Assembly (NCBI GenBank): GCA_965242575.1
Contig: OZ251461.1
Location: forward strand, 2,976,001 to 3,040,000
DNA: 64,000 nt
Direction of reading: 5' to 3'
Origin: JANQOH01 sp965242575
Lineage (GTDB): Bacteria; Pseudomonadota; Alphaproteobacteria; UBA7887
This document shows, piece after piece, positions 1-8,505 of this stretch (position 1 is its first letter; each line of letters starts with the position of its first letter). Below the pieces are notes generated by a model. It saw only the letters and a list, made by a program, of their open reading frames with translations, was not told where the DNA came from and did no database searches. The position numbers and the translations under genes were made by a program.

Positions 1-479
1 AGGTCGGTCGCGCGGTCGCCGACGATCCACGACCGCGCCAGGTCGACGGGCCAGAACCGCGCCGCCGCCAGCAGCATTCCCGGCGCGGGCTTGCGCCAAT
101 GGTGCGCGGCGCGGCGCAGCGACCCGACCCCCTCCTCGTGGTAGCCGCAGGCCAGCACCATGTCGAAAGCCGCGCCGGAGGCCGCGAGCGCGGCGGCGAT
201 GGCGTCCTGGACCGCGGCGAAGGCAGCCCAGTCGAACAGCCCGCGGGCGATTCCCGACTGGTTGGTGACCACGACCACGGGGGTCCCGGCCCGGTTGCAG
301 GCGGCTATCAGCTCCGCCGCGCCCGGCGCGAGCGCTACGTCCTCGACCCGGCGCAGGTGGCCGACCTCGACCACCACGACGCCGTCGCGGTCGAGGAACA
401 GCGCCGGGCGCGGCGGGCCGGCCGGCGGCGCCCGCAGCGCCTCGCGCCACAGCCCGATTCCGTCGACCGGATGCGGCAT
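1..479 (-). CDS. HAD-superfamily phosphatase, GmhB/HisB-N-like (3' end outside window)
   Basis: About 159 residues are visible and the C-terminus lies beyond the window edge. HAD motifs are in order: the nucleophile motif FLDRDGV (residues ~27-33), the threonine motif VTNQSG, the lysine motif RKPAPGM and the acidic motif GDRATD at the cut. This is the arrangement of D-glycero-D-manno-heptose-1,7-bisphosphate 7-phosphatase and histidinol-phosphatase. The cysteine-rich zinc loop normally found before the RKP in GmhB is not intact: only one Cys and scattered His residues lie in that stretch. Substrate is therefore uncertain. It lies 30 bp downstream of lpxC, so it may be co-transcribed with it. 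ATG at 479 is the first in-frame start that keeps the full HAD fold. Confidence 0.75.
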   Translation of the reverse strand, partial: MPHPVDGIGLWREALRAPPAGPPRPALFLDRDGVVVVEVGHLRRVEDVALAPGAAELIAACNRAGTPVVVVTNQSGIARGLFDWAAFAAVQDAIAAALAASGAAFDMVLACGYHEEGVGSLRRAAHHWRKPAPGMLLAAARFWPVDLARSWIVGDRATD

Positions 480-509
480 CGGCGGCGGGCCGCCGGGCGC
501 GCCCCGCGT

Positions 510-1397
510 TCAGGCCAGCGCCGCCCGCGCCTCCTTGCCGTCGTCGTCGAAGCGCCAATTGGCGGAGTCCGCGAAGAGCGCCCGCAGCAGCCGGTTGTTC
601 AAGGCGTGCCCGGCGCGCACCGCCTCCACCCGGGCGACGATTCGGGCGCCGGCGAGGTAGAGGTCGCCCAGGCAGTCGAGCGCCTTGTGCCGCGCGAACT
701 CGTCGCGGAACCGCAGGCCCTCCTCGTTTCGCACCCCGTCCTCCCCGACCACGACCGCGTTCTTCAGGCTGCCGCCGAGCGCCATGCCGGAGGCGCGGAG
801 CGCGGCGATGTCGCTTTCGAAACCGAAGGTGCGGGCGCGCGCGACCTCGTGGCGAAAGGCGCCGTTGGCGGGGACGAACTCGCACGCCTGCGCGCCGATG
901 GCGCGATGATCGAAGGCGATTTCGCAGCGGATGCTCATGCCGTGGTCCGGCAGCAGGGCGATTCGCGACTCCCCATCGGAGACGGAGACCGGGCGCAGGA
1001 CCTTGACGACGCGGCGCGGCGCGTCGAGTTCCTCCAGCCCGGCGCAATCGACGAGAAACGCGAACGGCTCGGCGCTCCCGTCCATCGCCGGGACCTCCTC
1101 CGCGTCGAGATCGACCAGCAGGTTGTCGACCCCGCACCCCCAGAGGGCCGCCATCAGATGCTCCACCGTGCGGACGCGCGCGCCGGAATCGCCCTCCAGG
1201 CTCGTGCACAGCCGCGTTTCGGCGACCCGGTCGTAGCGGGCGGGAACGCGCGCGCCGCCGAGGTCGCCGCGCCGGAACACGATTCCCGTCCCCGCCGGCG
1301 CGGCGCGCAGGGTCATCCGCACCTCGCCGCCGCTGTGCAGTCCGACGCCCCGGCAGTCGATCGCGCGGCGAAGGGTGGTTTGCCGTTTCACCGCCAT
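510..1397 (-). CDS. lpxC: UDP-3-O-acyl-N-acetylglucosamine deacetylase
   Basis: LpxC is the zinc enzyme that commits UDP-acyl-GlcNAc to lipid A synthesis in the cytoplasm, so this organism should make lipopolysaccharide. The 295-residue product has the usual family length. Zinc ligands are visible: His80 in TVEHLMAAL and His237/Asp241 in HKALDCLGD. The catalytic His264 is in AGHALNN. The open frame extends upstream, but ATG at 1397 is chosen because GGAGGAACG lies just before it and the protein then starts with the family-typical KRQTTL. It is the last envelope gene of the dcw cluster, separated from ftsZ by 133 bp that hold a hairpin, so its expression could be set apart from ftsZ. Confidence 0.96.
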   Translation of the reverse strand: MAVKRQTTLRRAIDCRGVGLHSGGEVRMTLRAAPAGTGIVFRRGDLGGARVPARYDRVAETRLCTSLEGDSGARVRTVEHLMAALWGCGVDNLLVDLDAEEVPAMDGSAEPFAFLVDCAGLEELDAPRRVVKVLRPVSVSDGESRIALLPDHGMSIRCEIAFDHRAIGAQACEFVPANGAFRHEVARARTFGFESDIAALRASGMALGGSLKNAVVVGEDGVRNEEGLRFRDEFARHKALDCLGDLYLAGARIVARVEAVRAGHALNNRLLRALFADSANWRFDDDGKEARAALA

Positions 1398-1455
1398 CGT
1401 TCCTCCCGCTTCGGCGGACGACGGAATCCTGGCCGGCGCGTCGCCGCCGATGGGT

Positions 1456-1488
1456 TCCCGAAACATGGTTTCTAGCAAACCTTCGGGA
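1456..1488 (-). terminator. Hairpin between ftsZ and lpxC (terminator or attenuator candidate)
   Basis: Seven base pairs (TCCCGAA with TTCGGGA) and then five more (GGTTT with AAACC) enclose a 5-nt loop, with a 4-nt bulge on one side. It lies 42 bp after the ftsZ stop and 59 bp before the lpxC start. No T-run follows on the transcribed strand, so a classical intrinsic terminator is not supported. Attenuation, mRNA processing or a DNA-binding site are alternatives. Confidence 0.35.
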
Positions 1489-1530
1489 CGCCGGTCATCA
1501 CGCTTTGTTGCATAATGTTACCGCCCATCT

Positions 1531-3066
1531 TCACCGCTCCGACCGGCTGCGGCGGAGAAACGGCGGAATGTCGTGCAACTGGTCCTCGAACGCCGACGGC
1601 TCGGACTTCGCGGCGGCGGGCGCCGGCTCCGGCGGCCGCGGCGGCGTCTCGACCGCCGCCGCGGGCGGGGCCGCATCGGCATCCGCCGGCGCCCGGCCCG
1701 GACGCTTCAGCCAGTCGTACACGCGCGGGCGGGTTTTCGTCTCGGCCGGCTCGGCGGCGGCCGGGGGCGGAGGCGGAGGCGGAGGAGGCGTCTCGAGGAC
1801 CGGCGCCGCCGCCCGCTCCGAAGCGAAGGGATCCGGCGGGAGGCGATCTGCGTCGCGCCGAACCGCCGGCGCCGGGCCCGCCGTCTCGAACGCGGGAGCC
1901 GGGTCCGGAATCCGGGGCTCCGGATCCGGGACCCGGGGCTTCGGCGGGTCGAACGCGCTCTCGGCCGAATGCAGGCGAGGGGGAAGGCCCGGGGCCGTCG
2001 TGGACATGCCCGCCATCGCCGTTTCGGGAACGGGCGCGTAAGCCGCCGGGCGGGGAGCGATCTCCTCCGCCTCCGGCGCCGCCTGCGCGTCTTCGACTCC
2101 CTCCTCGTCGATGCCCGTCGCCACCACGGAGACCCGTATCCGCCCGGCGAGGCTCTCGTCGAAGGTGGAGCCGAAAATGATGTTCGCCCGCTCGTCGACC
2201 TGGTCGCGGATGCGGCGGACCGCGTCGTCCACCTCGAACAGCGTCATGTCGGGGCCGCCGGTGATGTTGACCAGCACGCCGCGCGCGCCGGTCAGCGAGA
2301 CGTCGTCGAGCAGCGGGTTGTTGACCGCGGCCTCCGCCGCGTCCTTGGCGCGCTCCTCGCCCTCGGCCTCGCCCGTGCCCATCATCGCCTTGCCCATCTC
2401 CCTCATGACGGAGCGGACATCGGCGAAATCGAGATTGATCAGGCCCGGCATGACCATCAGGTCCGTGACTCCGCGCACCCCGGAATAGAGCACGTCGTCG
2501 GCCATCTTGAAGGCGTCGGCGAACGTCGTCTGGGCGCTCGCGACCCGGAACAGGTTCTGGTTCGGGATGACGATCAGGGTGTCGACGACCTGTTGCAGCT
2601 CCGCCAGGCCGGCCTCGGCGATCTCCATCCGCTGCTTGCCCTCGAAGTGGAAGGGCTTGGTGGCCACGCCGATGGTGAGGATGCCCGCCTCCCGCGCCGC
2701 CTGGGCGACGACCGGCGCGGCGCCCGTTCCCGTTCCGCCGCCCATCCCGCAGGTGATGAACACCATGTTGGCGCTTTCGAGATGCTCCTTGACGCTCTCC
2801 AGCGCCTCCTCGGCGGACTGGCGTCCGACGTCGGGGCGGGCACCGGCGCCGAGTCCCTGCGTGATGTTGGCGCCGAGCTGGATGCGCCGCTCGGTGAGCG
2901 ACTGCTCCAGGCTCTGGGCGTCGGTGTTGGCGACCACGAACTCGACTCCCTCGAGATGCGAGGTCACCATGTTGTTCACGGCGTTGCACCCGGCGCCGCC
3001 GACGCCGAAAACCAGAATTTTCGGCTTCAACTCATGCGTCGCCGGCGGACTGAGGTTGATCGTCAT
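1531..3066 (-). CDS. ftsZ: Cell division GTPase FtsZ
   Basis: FtsZ is the tubulin-like GTPase that polymerises into the division ring. The 511-residue product has the GTP-binding signature GGGTGTG at residues 109-115, the N-terminal GVGGAGCNAVNNM loop and the T7-loop region NLDFADVRSVM. The globular domain ends near residue 320. A linker of about 170 residues rich in Pro, Ala and Glu follows, as in other long alphaproteobacterial FtsZ proteins. The C-terminal peptide DIPPFLRR, which binds FtsA and other partners, is intact. ATG at 3066 is preceded by GGAGGCGAAAG. It follows ftsA after 80 bp, the only sizeable gap between the Fts/Mur genes, so an extra promoter there is possible. Confidence 0.98.
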   Translation of the reverse strand: MTINLSPPATHELKPKILVFGVGGAGCNAVNNMVTSHLEGVEFVVANTDAQSLEQSLTERRIQLGANITQGLGAGARPDVGRQSAEEALESVKEHLESANMVFITCGMGGGTGTGAAPVVAQAAREAGILTIGVATKPFHFEGKQRMEIAEAGLAELQQVVDTLIVIPNQNLFRVASAQTTFADAFKMADDVLYSGVRGVTDLMVMPGLINLDFADVRSVMREMGKAMMGTGEAEGEERAKDAAEAAVNNPLLDDVSLTGARGVLVNITGGPDMTLFEVDDAVRRIRDQVDERANIIFGSTFDESLAGRIRVSVVATGIDEEGVEDAQAAPEAEEIAPRPAAYAPVPETAMAGMSTTAPGLPPRLHSAESAFDPPKPRVPDPEPRIPDPAPAFETAGPAPAVRRDADRLPPDPFASERAAAPVLETPPPPPPPPPAAAEPAETKTRPRVYDWLKRPGRAPADADAAPPAAAVETPPRPPEPAPAAAKSEPSAFEDQLHDIPPFLRRSRSER

Positions 3067-3146
3067 CTTTCGCCTCCATTGCTCTCGGGTTGCGTGTCCT
3101 CAAGGCTCTCCCGCGGGTCCGGCGCCCGGCGCCGGGTCCGCGATGA

Positions 3147-4370
3147 TCAGAAGTTCCCCCGCAGCCATTGGCCGAACCGGCCGAACGGCGTCCGCTCCTC
3201 GGCGGCGGCCGCCGGAAAGCCGGCGGCCGCGGAGCGCGCCGCCTCCCCGGCCGCGACCAGCATTCCGGCGCAGGTCGCGAAGGCCGGCCCGTTCGCCGAC
3301 CCCGGAAGGCCGCGCAGGCGCCGCGGCCGCCCCAGGCGCACCGCGCGGTCCAGCGTTTGCGCCGCGACCTCGCGGACGCCGCTGAGGGCGCTGGCGCCGC
3401 CGCAAAGCACGACCCGCCGGCTCGCCGCGGCGCCGAGCTGCGCCGCGTCGAGGCGCTCGCGCACCAGGCGGAACGTCTCCTCCAGGCGCGGGCGGACGAT
3501 CTCGATGAGGCGCGCGCGCGGCACGTGGACGGGGCCGGCGTCCGGCTCCCCGCCGATCTCCGGCACTTCGATCGGCTCGCGGTCGTCGCCGCCGCCGGCG
3601 AGAACGCTGCCATGCACGGTCTTGAGGCGCTCGGCCGCCGCCGGCGAGGTCGCGAGGCCGTAGGCGACGTCGCTGGTGACATGCGCCCCGCCCATCGGGA
3701 CGCTGTCGACGAACACCAGCGACCCGCGCAGAAACGCGGCGATGTCCGTGGCGCCGGCGCCCATGTCGACGCACACGGCGCCGATGCTCATTTCGTCTTC
3801 CGAAAGCACCGCGCGGCCGCTGGCGTAGGCCGACGGCAAGACCGCGTCGACGTCGAGATGGCAGCGCCCGGCGCAGGCTTTCAACGTCCGGATCGATCCC
3901 CGGCCGGCGCTGGCGGCGTGGAACCGGACGGACAACCGCTCGCCAAATATGCCGCGCGGTTCGCGAATTCCCGCCGCGCCGTCGATCGCGTAATCGACGG
4001 GCGCGAGGTGGACCAGTTCGCGATCGGCGGGCGGAGCGTAACGCCGCGAGTGCGCGTGCGCCCGGTGGACGTCGGCGTCTCCCACCGCCCGCCCGTCGAG
4101 CTCCACCGCCGCCTCGAAGAGTTCGGAATGCAGCCGCCCGCCCGAAAGGTTCAGGCGAACCGAGCGCACGGTCTCGCCGGCGTCCTTCTCGGCGGCGTGC
4201 ACCGCGGCGCGCACGGCCTCCTCGGCGGCGTCCATGTCGACGATGGCGCCGCCGCGCGCGCCGTTCGCCTCGGTATGGCCGACTCCGAGCACGCGCATCA
4301 CCCCCTCGCCCTCGTCCTCGGCGATGAGGCAGCAGATCTTGGAGCTGCCGATATCGAGCGCCGCGGCCAT
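3147..4370 (-). CDS. ftsA: Cell division protein FtsA (actin-like)
   Basis: FtsA is an actin-fold ATPase that tethers FtsZ to the membrane and recruits later division proteins. The 407-residue product starts with the phosphate-1 motif ALDIGSSKICCLI and carries the phosphate-2 motif DMGAGATDIAAF mid-protein. The C-terminus ends in a short Trp/Leu/Arg helix (QWLRGNF) suited to membrane binding. The open frame runs upstream through ftsQ, but ATG at 4370 puts the start 4 bp past the ftsQ stop and directly before the conserved ALDIG motif. Order ftsQ-ftsA-ftsZ is canonical. Confidence 0.96.
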   Translation of the reverse strand: MAAALDIGSSKICCLIAEDEGEGVMRVLGVGHTEANGARGGAIVDMDAAEEAVRAAVHAAEKDAGETVRSVRLNLSGGRLHSELFEAAVELDGRAVGDADVHRAHAHSRRYAPPADRELVHLAPVDYAIDGAAGIREPRGIFGERLSVRFHAASAGRGSIRTLKACAGRCHLDVDAVLPSAYASGRAVLSEDEMSIGAVCVDMGAGATDIAAFLRGSLVFVDSVPMGGAHVTSDVAYGLATSPAAAERLKTVHGSVLAGGGDDREPIEVPEIGGEPDAGPVHVPRARLIEIVRPRLEETFRLVRERLDAAQLGAAASRRVVLCGGASALSGVREVAAQTLDRAVRLGRPRRLRGLPGSANGPAFATCAGMLVAAGEAARSAAAGFPAAAAEERTPFGRFGQWLRGNF

Positions 4371-4374
4371 CGGC

Positions 4375-5223
4375 TCACCCCTTCTCCCGGCCGGGCGTTT
4401 CGCCGGCGGGGTCCGGGGCCCCCTCCTCGACCGCCACCAGCACCCGGTCGGGGCCGCGCAGGTCGATGCGGGCCAGCCGGGCATCGAGAATCGCGCCTTT
4501 GCGCTGGAGTGCGTTCAAGCGGATCCAGGCGCGGTCCGGGGCGCCTTCCGGCAACAGGACGTCGACCCGGTCGTCGAACCTGAGGCTCCAGCGGCGCCCG
4601 CCGACCCAGCTCGCCGACGAAAGGCGCGGATACAGCGCCGGCGCGGCGGCGACCGCCGCCATCAGGGAGGGAAACTCCGCCGGAGCGTCGGCGCCGACCA
4701 CCAGCGGCAGCGCCGCATGGTCCGCGAGGTCGCGGTCGGCGAGCACGCGGCCCGCCCGGTCCACCACGCGGACAACCCCGCGATGCTGCCAGAGCGCCAT
4801 CGGCCGTCGTTCGACGATCCGCACATGGACTACGTCGGGCAGGCGCCGCTCGACGGTCGCCGAAGCCACCCAGGGATTCGCTTCGAGCCGCGCCTTCGCC
4901 GCCGCGAGGTCGAGCAGGAGCATGGGATCGCCGCGGCCTGCGCCGAGGGCGGCGCGGACGTCCTCGAGCCGCATGTGGCGGCGGCCTTCGACGAAGGCTT
5001 CGTCGACCGCGAAGCCCGCGGCGACGCTCGCCGACACGACTTCGGCCTCGAGCGCCTCGAGGCCCCGCTCGACCGCGCCCGTCCGCCACAGGACCGCGCC
5101 CAGAACGCAAACCCCCGCCGCGGCGAACCGGAGCAGCGTCCGCCGGCGCGGGCGGAGCCCGAGGACGGAGAAAAGGCGGAGCCGCGCGGCCCGGCCGGCC
5201 CGCCGCGCCTTCAACGCCGGCAT
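4375..5223 (-). CDS. ftsQ: Cell division protein FtsQ (DivIB family)
   Basis: FtsQ is a bitopic membrane protein that links early and late division proteins. The 282-residue product has an Arg-rich cytoplasmic N-terminus, one membrane segment near residues 33-50 and a periplasmic part with a POTRA region (about residues 70-145) followed by the FtsQ beta domain. ATG at 5223 overlaps the ddl stop by 13 bp, and the reading frame upstream of it is a shadow of ddl. Primary sequence is poorly conserved in this family, so assignment rests on membrane topology, length and the ddl-ftsQ-ftsA position. Confidence 0.92.
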   Translation of the reverse strand: MPALKARRAGRAARLRLFSVLGLRPRRRTLLRFAAAGVCVLGAVLWRTGAVERGLEALEAEVVSASVAAGFAVDEAFVEGRRHMRLEDVRAALGAGRGDPMLLLDLAAAKARLEANPWVASATVERRLPDVVHVRIVERRPMALWQHRGVVRVVDRAGRVLADRDLADHAALPLVVGADAPAEFPSLMAAVAAAPALYPRLSSASWVGGRRWSLRFDDRVDVLLPEGAPDRAWIRLNALQRKGAILDARLARIDLRGPDRVLVAVEEGAPDPAGETPGREKG

Positions 5224-6128
5224 CGCGCGTCCTCCACCATCCACGCCACCAGATCGGGGTAGGACATCCCGGCCTGGGCGGCGATCGCGGGCGCCAGCGA
5301 GCCGGGCGTCATCCCCGGCTGCGTGTTGATCTCCAGCAGGCGCAAGCCCGCGCCGCCGGGCGCGTCGTCGTATCTGAAGTCCGCCCTGGCGACGCCGCGG
5401 CAGCCGAGCGCCGCGTATGCGCGGACGGCGTAATCCAGCGCGGCCGCGTAATCGGCCTCGGGCATGGGCGCCGGCGCGATGTATTCGGACGCGCCCGCGG
5501 TGTATTTCGCGCGGTAGTCGTAGAACCCGGCGGCGGGGCGGATCTCCAGCGCCCCCAGGGCGCGCCCGCCCATGACGGCGACGGTGATCTCGCGGCCGGG
5601 CACGTAGCGTTCGACCAGCGCCGCCTCGCCGTAGGGCCAGGGCCTCCCGGCGAACGGCGCGTCCGGAGCGTCCGCGTCGACGATGCGGACGTCGACGCTG
5701 GAGCCTTCGTTGGACGGCTTCACGACGTAGGGCCGCGGCATGGGGTCGCCGGCGAGAAGCGCGTCTCGCCCCACCGGCATCCCGTCGGCGACGGGAATCC
5801 CGGCGGCCCGGAACATCCGCTTCGCCATCGGCTTGTCCATCGCCAGCGCCGAGGCGAGGACGCCGGAATGGGTGAAGGCGAGGCCCAGCAATTCGCAGAG
5901 GCCCTGGACGCATCCGTCCTCGCCCCAGCGGCCGTGCAGCGCGTTGAAGACCACGTCGATGCGCGGGCGCATGCCCGCGAGGACGCACGCCACGTCGGAC
6001 CCCGCGTCGACCGCTTCGGGCCGCATGCCGCGTTCGCGGAGCGCGTCGACGACGGCGGCGCCGCTTACCAGCGACACTTCGCGCTCGGACGACCGGCCGC
6101 CCATGAGAACCGCCACCCGCGCGGTCAC
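5211..6128 (-). CDS. ddl: D-alanine--D-alanine ligase
   Basis: Ddl is the cytoplasmic ATP-grasp enzyme that makes the D-Ala-D-Ala dipeptide used by MurF. The 305-residue protein has the N-terminal VLMGGRSSEREVSL motif, the ATP-binding segment PYVVKPSNEGSSVDV, the metal-binding ADFRYDD stretch and the C-terminal LEINTQPGMTPGSL loop. Length is normal. The start is GTG at 6128, sharing a GTGA overlap with the murB stop. This is the short DdlB type usual in dcw clusters. Confidence 0.96.
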   Translation of the reverse strand: MTARVAVLMGGRSSEREVSLVSGAAVVDALRERGMRPEAVDAGSDVACVLAGMRPRIDVVFNALHGRWGEDGCVQGLCELLGLAFTHSGVLASALAMDKPMAKRMFRAAGIPVADGMPVGRDALLAGDPMPRPYVVKPSNEGSSVDVRIVDADAPDAPFAGRPWPYGEAALVERYVPGREITVAVMGGRALGALEIRPAAGFYDYRAKYTAGASEYIAPAPMPEADYAAALDYAVRAYAALGCRGVARADFRYDDAPGGAGLRLLEINTQPGMTPGSLAPAIAAQAGMSYPDLVAWMVEDARCRR

Positions 6129-7060
6129 GGCGCCGCCTCCGCGCGCGGTCCGGCGCGCCGCCCGATGCGGTGGATCTCCCATTCGAGCCGCACTCCGGCG
6201 GTCTCCGCGACGCGCCGGCGCACGCTCTCGCCGAGGCATTCCAGGTCCGCCGCCGTCGCGCCGCCGGTGTTGACCAGAAAGTTGCTGTGCTTGCGCGACA
6301 CCTCCGCCGCGCCGCGCCTCATGCCGCGGCACCCGGCCCGGTCGATCAGCCGCCAGGCCTTCAGCCCCGGCGGGTTGACGAACGTGCTTCCGCCGGTGCG
6401 CGCGCGGGTCGGCTGGTCCGCCTCCCGCCGCGCCGCGATCTCCGCCATCCGCGCGCGCACCGCGGCCGCCGCCTCCGGCGCGCCGCGCAACGTCGCGGCG
6501 GTGCAGATCCATCCCGCGGGGAAGGAGGAGCGGCGATACGAGAAATCGATGTCCGCCGCGGCGAGGCGGCGCGGGCGCCCGTCCTCGTCGACCGCCTCCA
6601 CCTCCTCGACCGCCTCGCCGATCTCGCGGCCGTAGGCCCCGGCGTTGGTCCGGATCGCGCCGCCGATGGAGCCGGGCACGCCGGAGAGGAACTCCAGCCC
6701 GCCGATCCCCGCCGCCGCCGCCGCGCGGGCCACGGCGATGTCGGCCGCGGCCGCGCCGCAGCGGATCCGCGCTCCGTCCGCGGCCACGCCGGCGAACGAC
6801 CTGCCCAGGCGGACCACGACGCCCTCGACGCCGCCGTCGCGGATGAGGACGTTGGAGCACAGGCCGAGCGCGCGGACCGGGACGGAGCGCGGGCGGCGGG
6901 CGATCATCGCCTCCAGGTCCTCCCGGTCGGCGGGAACGAACAGCGCGTCCGCCGGGCCGCCCACCCGCAGCCAGGCGAAGGGGCGAAGCGGCGCGGCGGC
7001 GCGAAGCGCGCCGCGAACCGGCGGCAGGCGGTCCGGCAAGGCGCAGGCGGCGGCGGTCAT
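6125..7060 (-). CDS. murB: UDP-N-acetylenolpyruvoylglucosamine reductase MurB (type I)
   Basis: MurB reduces the enolpyruvyl group to give UDP-N-acetylmuramic acid, using NADPH and FAD. Visible FAD and substrate motifs in the 311-residue product are LRVGGPADAL, LCSNVLIRDGG, FLSGVPGSIGGAIRTNAGAYG and GGSTFVNPPG, with HSNFLVNTGGATA near the C-terminus. Start and stop both share 4-bp overlaps (ATGA with murC, GTGA with ddl), pointing to translational coupling. The murC-murB-ddl order is standard for alphaproteobacteria. Confidence 0.96.
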   Translation of the reverse strand: MTAAACALPDRLPPVRGALRAAAPLRPFAWLRVGGPADALFVPADREDLEAMIARRPRSVPVRALGLCSNVLIRDGGVEGVVVRLGRSFAGVAADGARIRCGAAAADIAVARAAAAAGIGGLEFLSGVPGSIGGAIRTNAGAYGREIGEAVEEVEAVDEDGRPRRLAAADIDFSYRRSSFPAGWICTAATLRGAPEAAAAVRARMAEIAARREADQPTRARTGGSTFVNPPGLKAWRLIDRAGCRGMRRGAAEVSRKHSNFLVNTGGATAADLECLGESVRRRVAETAGVRLEWEIHRIGRRAGPRAEAAP

Positions 7061-8505
7061 CGCGCCCCCCCGGCGCGGCGCGCGGCGCAACCGAGGGCGC
7101 GCATGGCGCCGGGCAAGTCGTTCGCCCATTGCGTGACGCTGCCGGCTCCGAGGCAGACCGCCAGATCGCCCGGCCGCGCGATCTCGAGGATCAGCCCCGG
7201 CAGCGCCTCCGGGCCCGGCAGCGCGGCTACGCGGGAACGGCCCCGCTCCCGCAGCGCCGCGACCAGACTGTCCCGGTCGACTCCCGCGATGGGCGCCTCG
7301 CCGGCCGGATAGACGTCCGCGACCACCACCTCGTCGGCGTCGTCGAAGCATTCGCAAAACGAATCGAAAAGGGACCGGAGCCGGGTGAACCGATGGGGCT
7401 GCGCCACGGCGATCACCCTGCCGCCGCCGCGGACCCGTTCCCGCGCGGCGGCCAGCGCCGCGGCGATCTCCACCGGGTGATGCCCGTAATCGTCGATCAC
7501 CGTGACGCCGAAGGCTTCGCCGACGGTCGTGAAACGGCGTTTGACGCCCGCGAACCCGGCCAGTCCGGCGCGCAAGGTGTCGTCCGGCAGGCCCGTCTCG
7601 ATCCCCACCGCCAGGGCGGCGAGCGCGTTTTGCACGTTGTGCGCGCCGGGGATGCGCGATTCGAGGTCGGAAATCCGCCGCGCGCCGCCGCGAGCGGCGA
7701 GGCGGCCGCCGACCAGGACGTCGAACCGGACCCCGTCGGCGGTCGGCCGCGAATCCACCGCCCGCAGCTCCGCCCGGCGGGAGAACCCGTAGGTCACGAT
7801 GCGCCGGTCGATCGCCCGGTCGATCATCGCCCGGACTTCGGGATGATCGACGCACATCGCCGCGAAGCCGTAAAACGGGATGTTTTCGACGAAAGTCCGA
7901 AAGGCGGCGCGCAGGCGATCAAAATCCCCGTAGAACTCCATGTGTTCGGGGTCGATATTGGTCACCACCGCTATCGTCGCCGGCAGCCGCGTGAAACTCC
8001 CGTCGGATTCGTCGGCCTCGGCGACCATCCAGTCGCCGCCTCCGAGCCGCGCGTTGGTCCCGTAGGCGTTGATGATGCCGCCGTTGATCACCGTGGGGTC
8101 CATGCCGCCGGCGTCGAGCAGGGCGGCGATCATGGAGGTGGTGGTGGTCTTGCCGTGGGTGCCGCCGACGGCGATGGCGGTCTTGAGCCGCATCAATTCG
8201 GCGAGCATCTCGGCGCGGCGCACCACGGGCAGCCCGCGCGCGCGCGCCTCGACCGCTTCGGGATTGTCCGCCCCCACGGCGCTGGAGACGACGACGACGC
8301 CGGCGCCGTCCACGTTGGCGGCTTCGTGCCCCACGCGCACCGGGATTCCCAGCGCCCTCATGCGCCGGACGTTGGCGTTGTCGACCAGGTCGCTGCCCTG
8401 CACCCGGCAGCCGAGATTGCGCATGACCTCGGCGATCCCGCTCATGCCGATCCCGCCGATGCCGACGAAATGCAGCGGGCCGATGTCGAAGGGCAGGCCG
8501 GTCAA
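7057..8505 (-). CDS. murC: UDP-N-acetylmuramate--L-alanine ligase
   Basis: MurC adds the first amino acid, L-Ala, to UDP-MurNAc in an ATP-dependent reaction in the cytoplasm. The 482-residue product shows the N-terminal HFVGIGGIGMSGIAEV Rossmann motif, the ATP P-loop VGGTHGKTTTTSMI and the Mur-ligase central motif around NIDPEHMEFYGDF. A third domain follows with IDDYGHHPVEI. The start is uncertain: TTG at 8505 shares a TTGA overlap with the murG stop, matches the 4-bp overlap pattern of the cluster and places the conserved motif near residue 12. No ATG lies at a suitable place. Confidence 0.94.
   Translation of the reverse strand: MTGLPFDIGPLHFVGIGGIGMSGIAEVMRNLGCRVQGSDLVDNANVRRMRALGIPVRVGHEAANVDGAGVVVVSSAVGADNPEAVEARARGLPVVRRAEMLAELMRLKTAIAVGGTHGKTTTTSMIAALLDAGGMDPTVINGGIINAYGTNARLGGGDWMVAEADESDGSFTRLPATIAVVTNIDPEHMEFYGDFDRLRAAFRTFVENIPFYGFAAMCVDHPEVRAMIDRAIDRRIVTYGFSRRAELRAVDSRPTADGVRFDVLVGGRLAARGGARRISDLESRIPGAHNVQNALAALAVGIETGLPDDTLRAGLAGFAGVKRRFTTVGEAFGVTVIDDYGHHPVEIAAALAAARERVRGGGRVIAVAQPHRFTRLRSLFDSFCECFDDADEVVVADVYPAGEAPIAGVDRDSLVAALRERGRSRVAALPGPEALPGLILEIARPGDLAVCLGAGSVTQWANDLPGAMRALGCAARRAGGAR

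Noticed and set aside
1472..3663. Long open frames overlapping ftsZ and ftsA in other frames
   Set aside because: Low-complexity Arg/Gly/Pro products without family motifs; shadows of ftsZ and ftsA.
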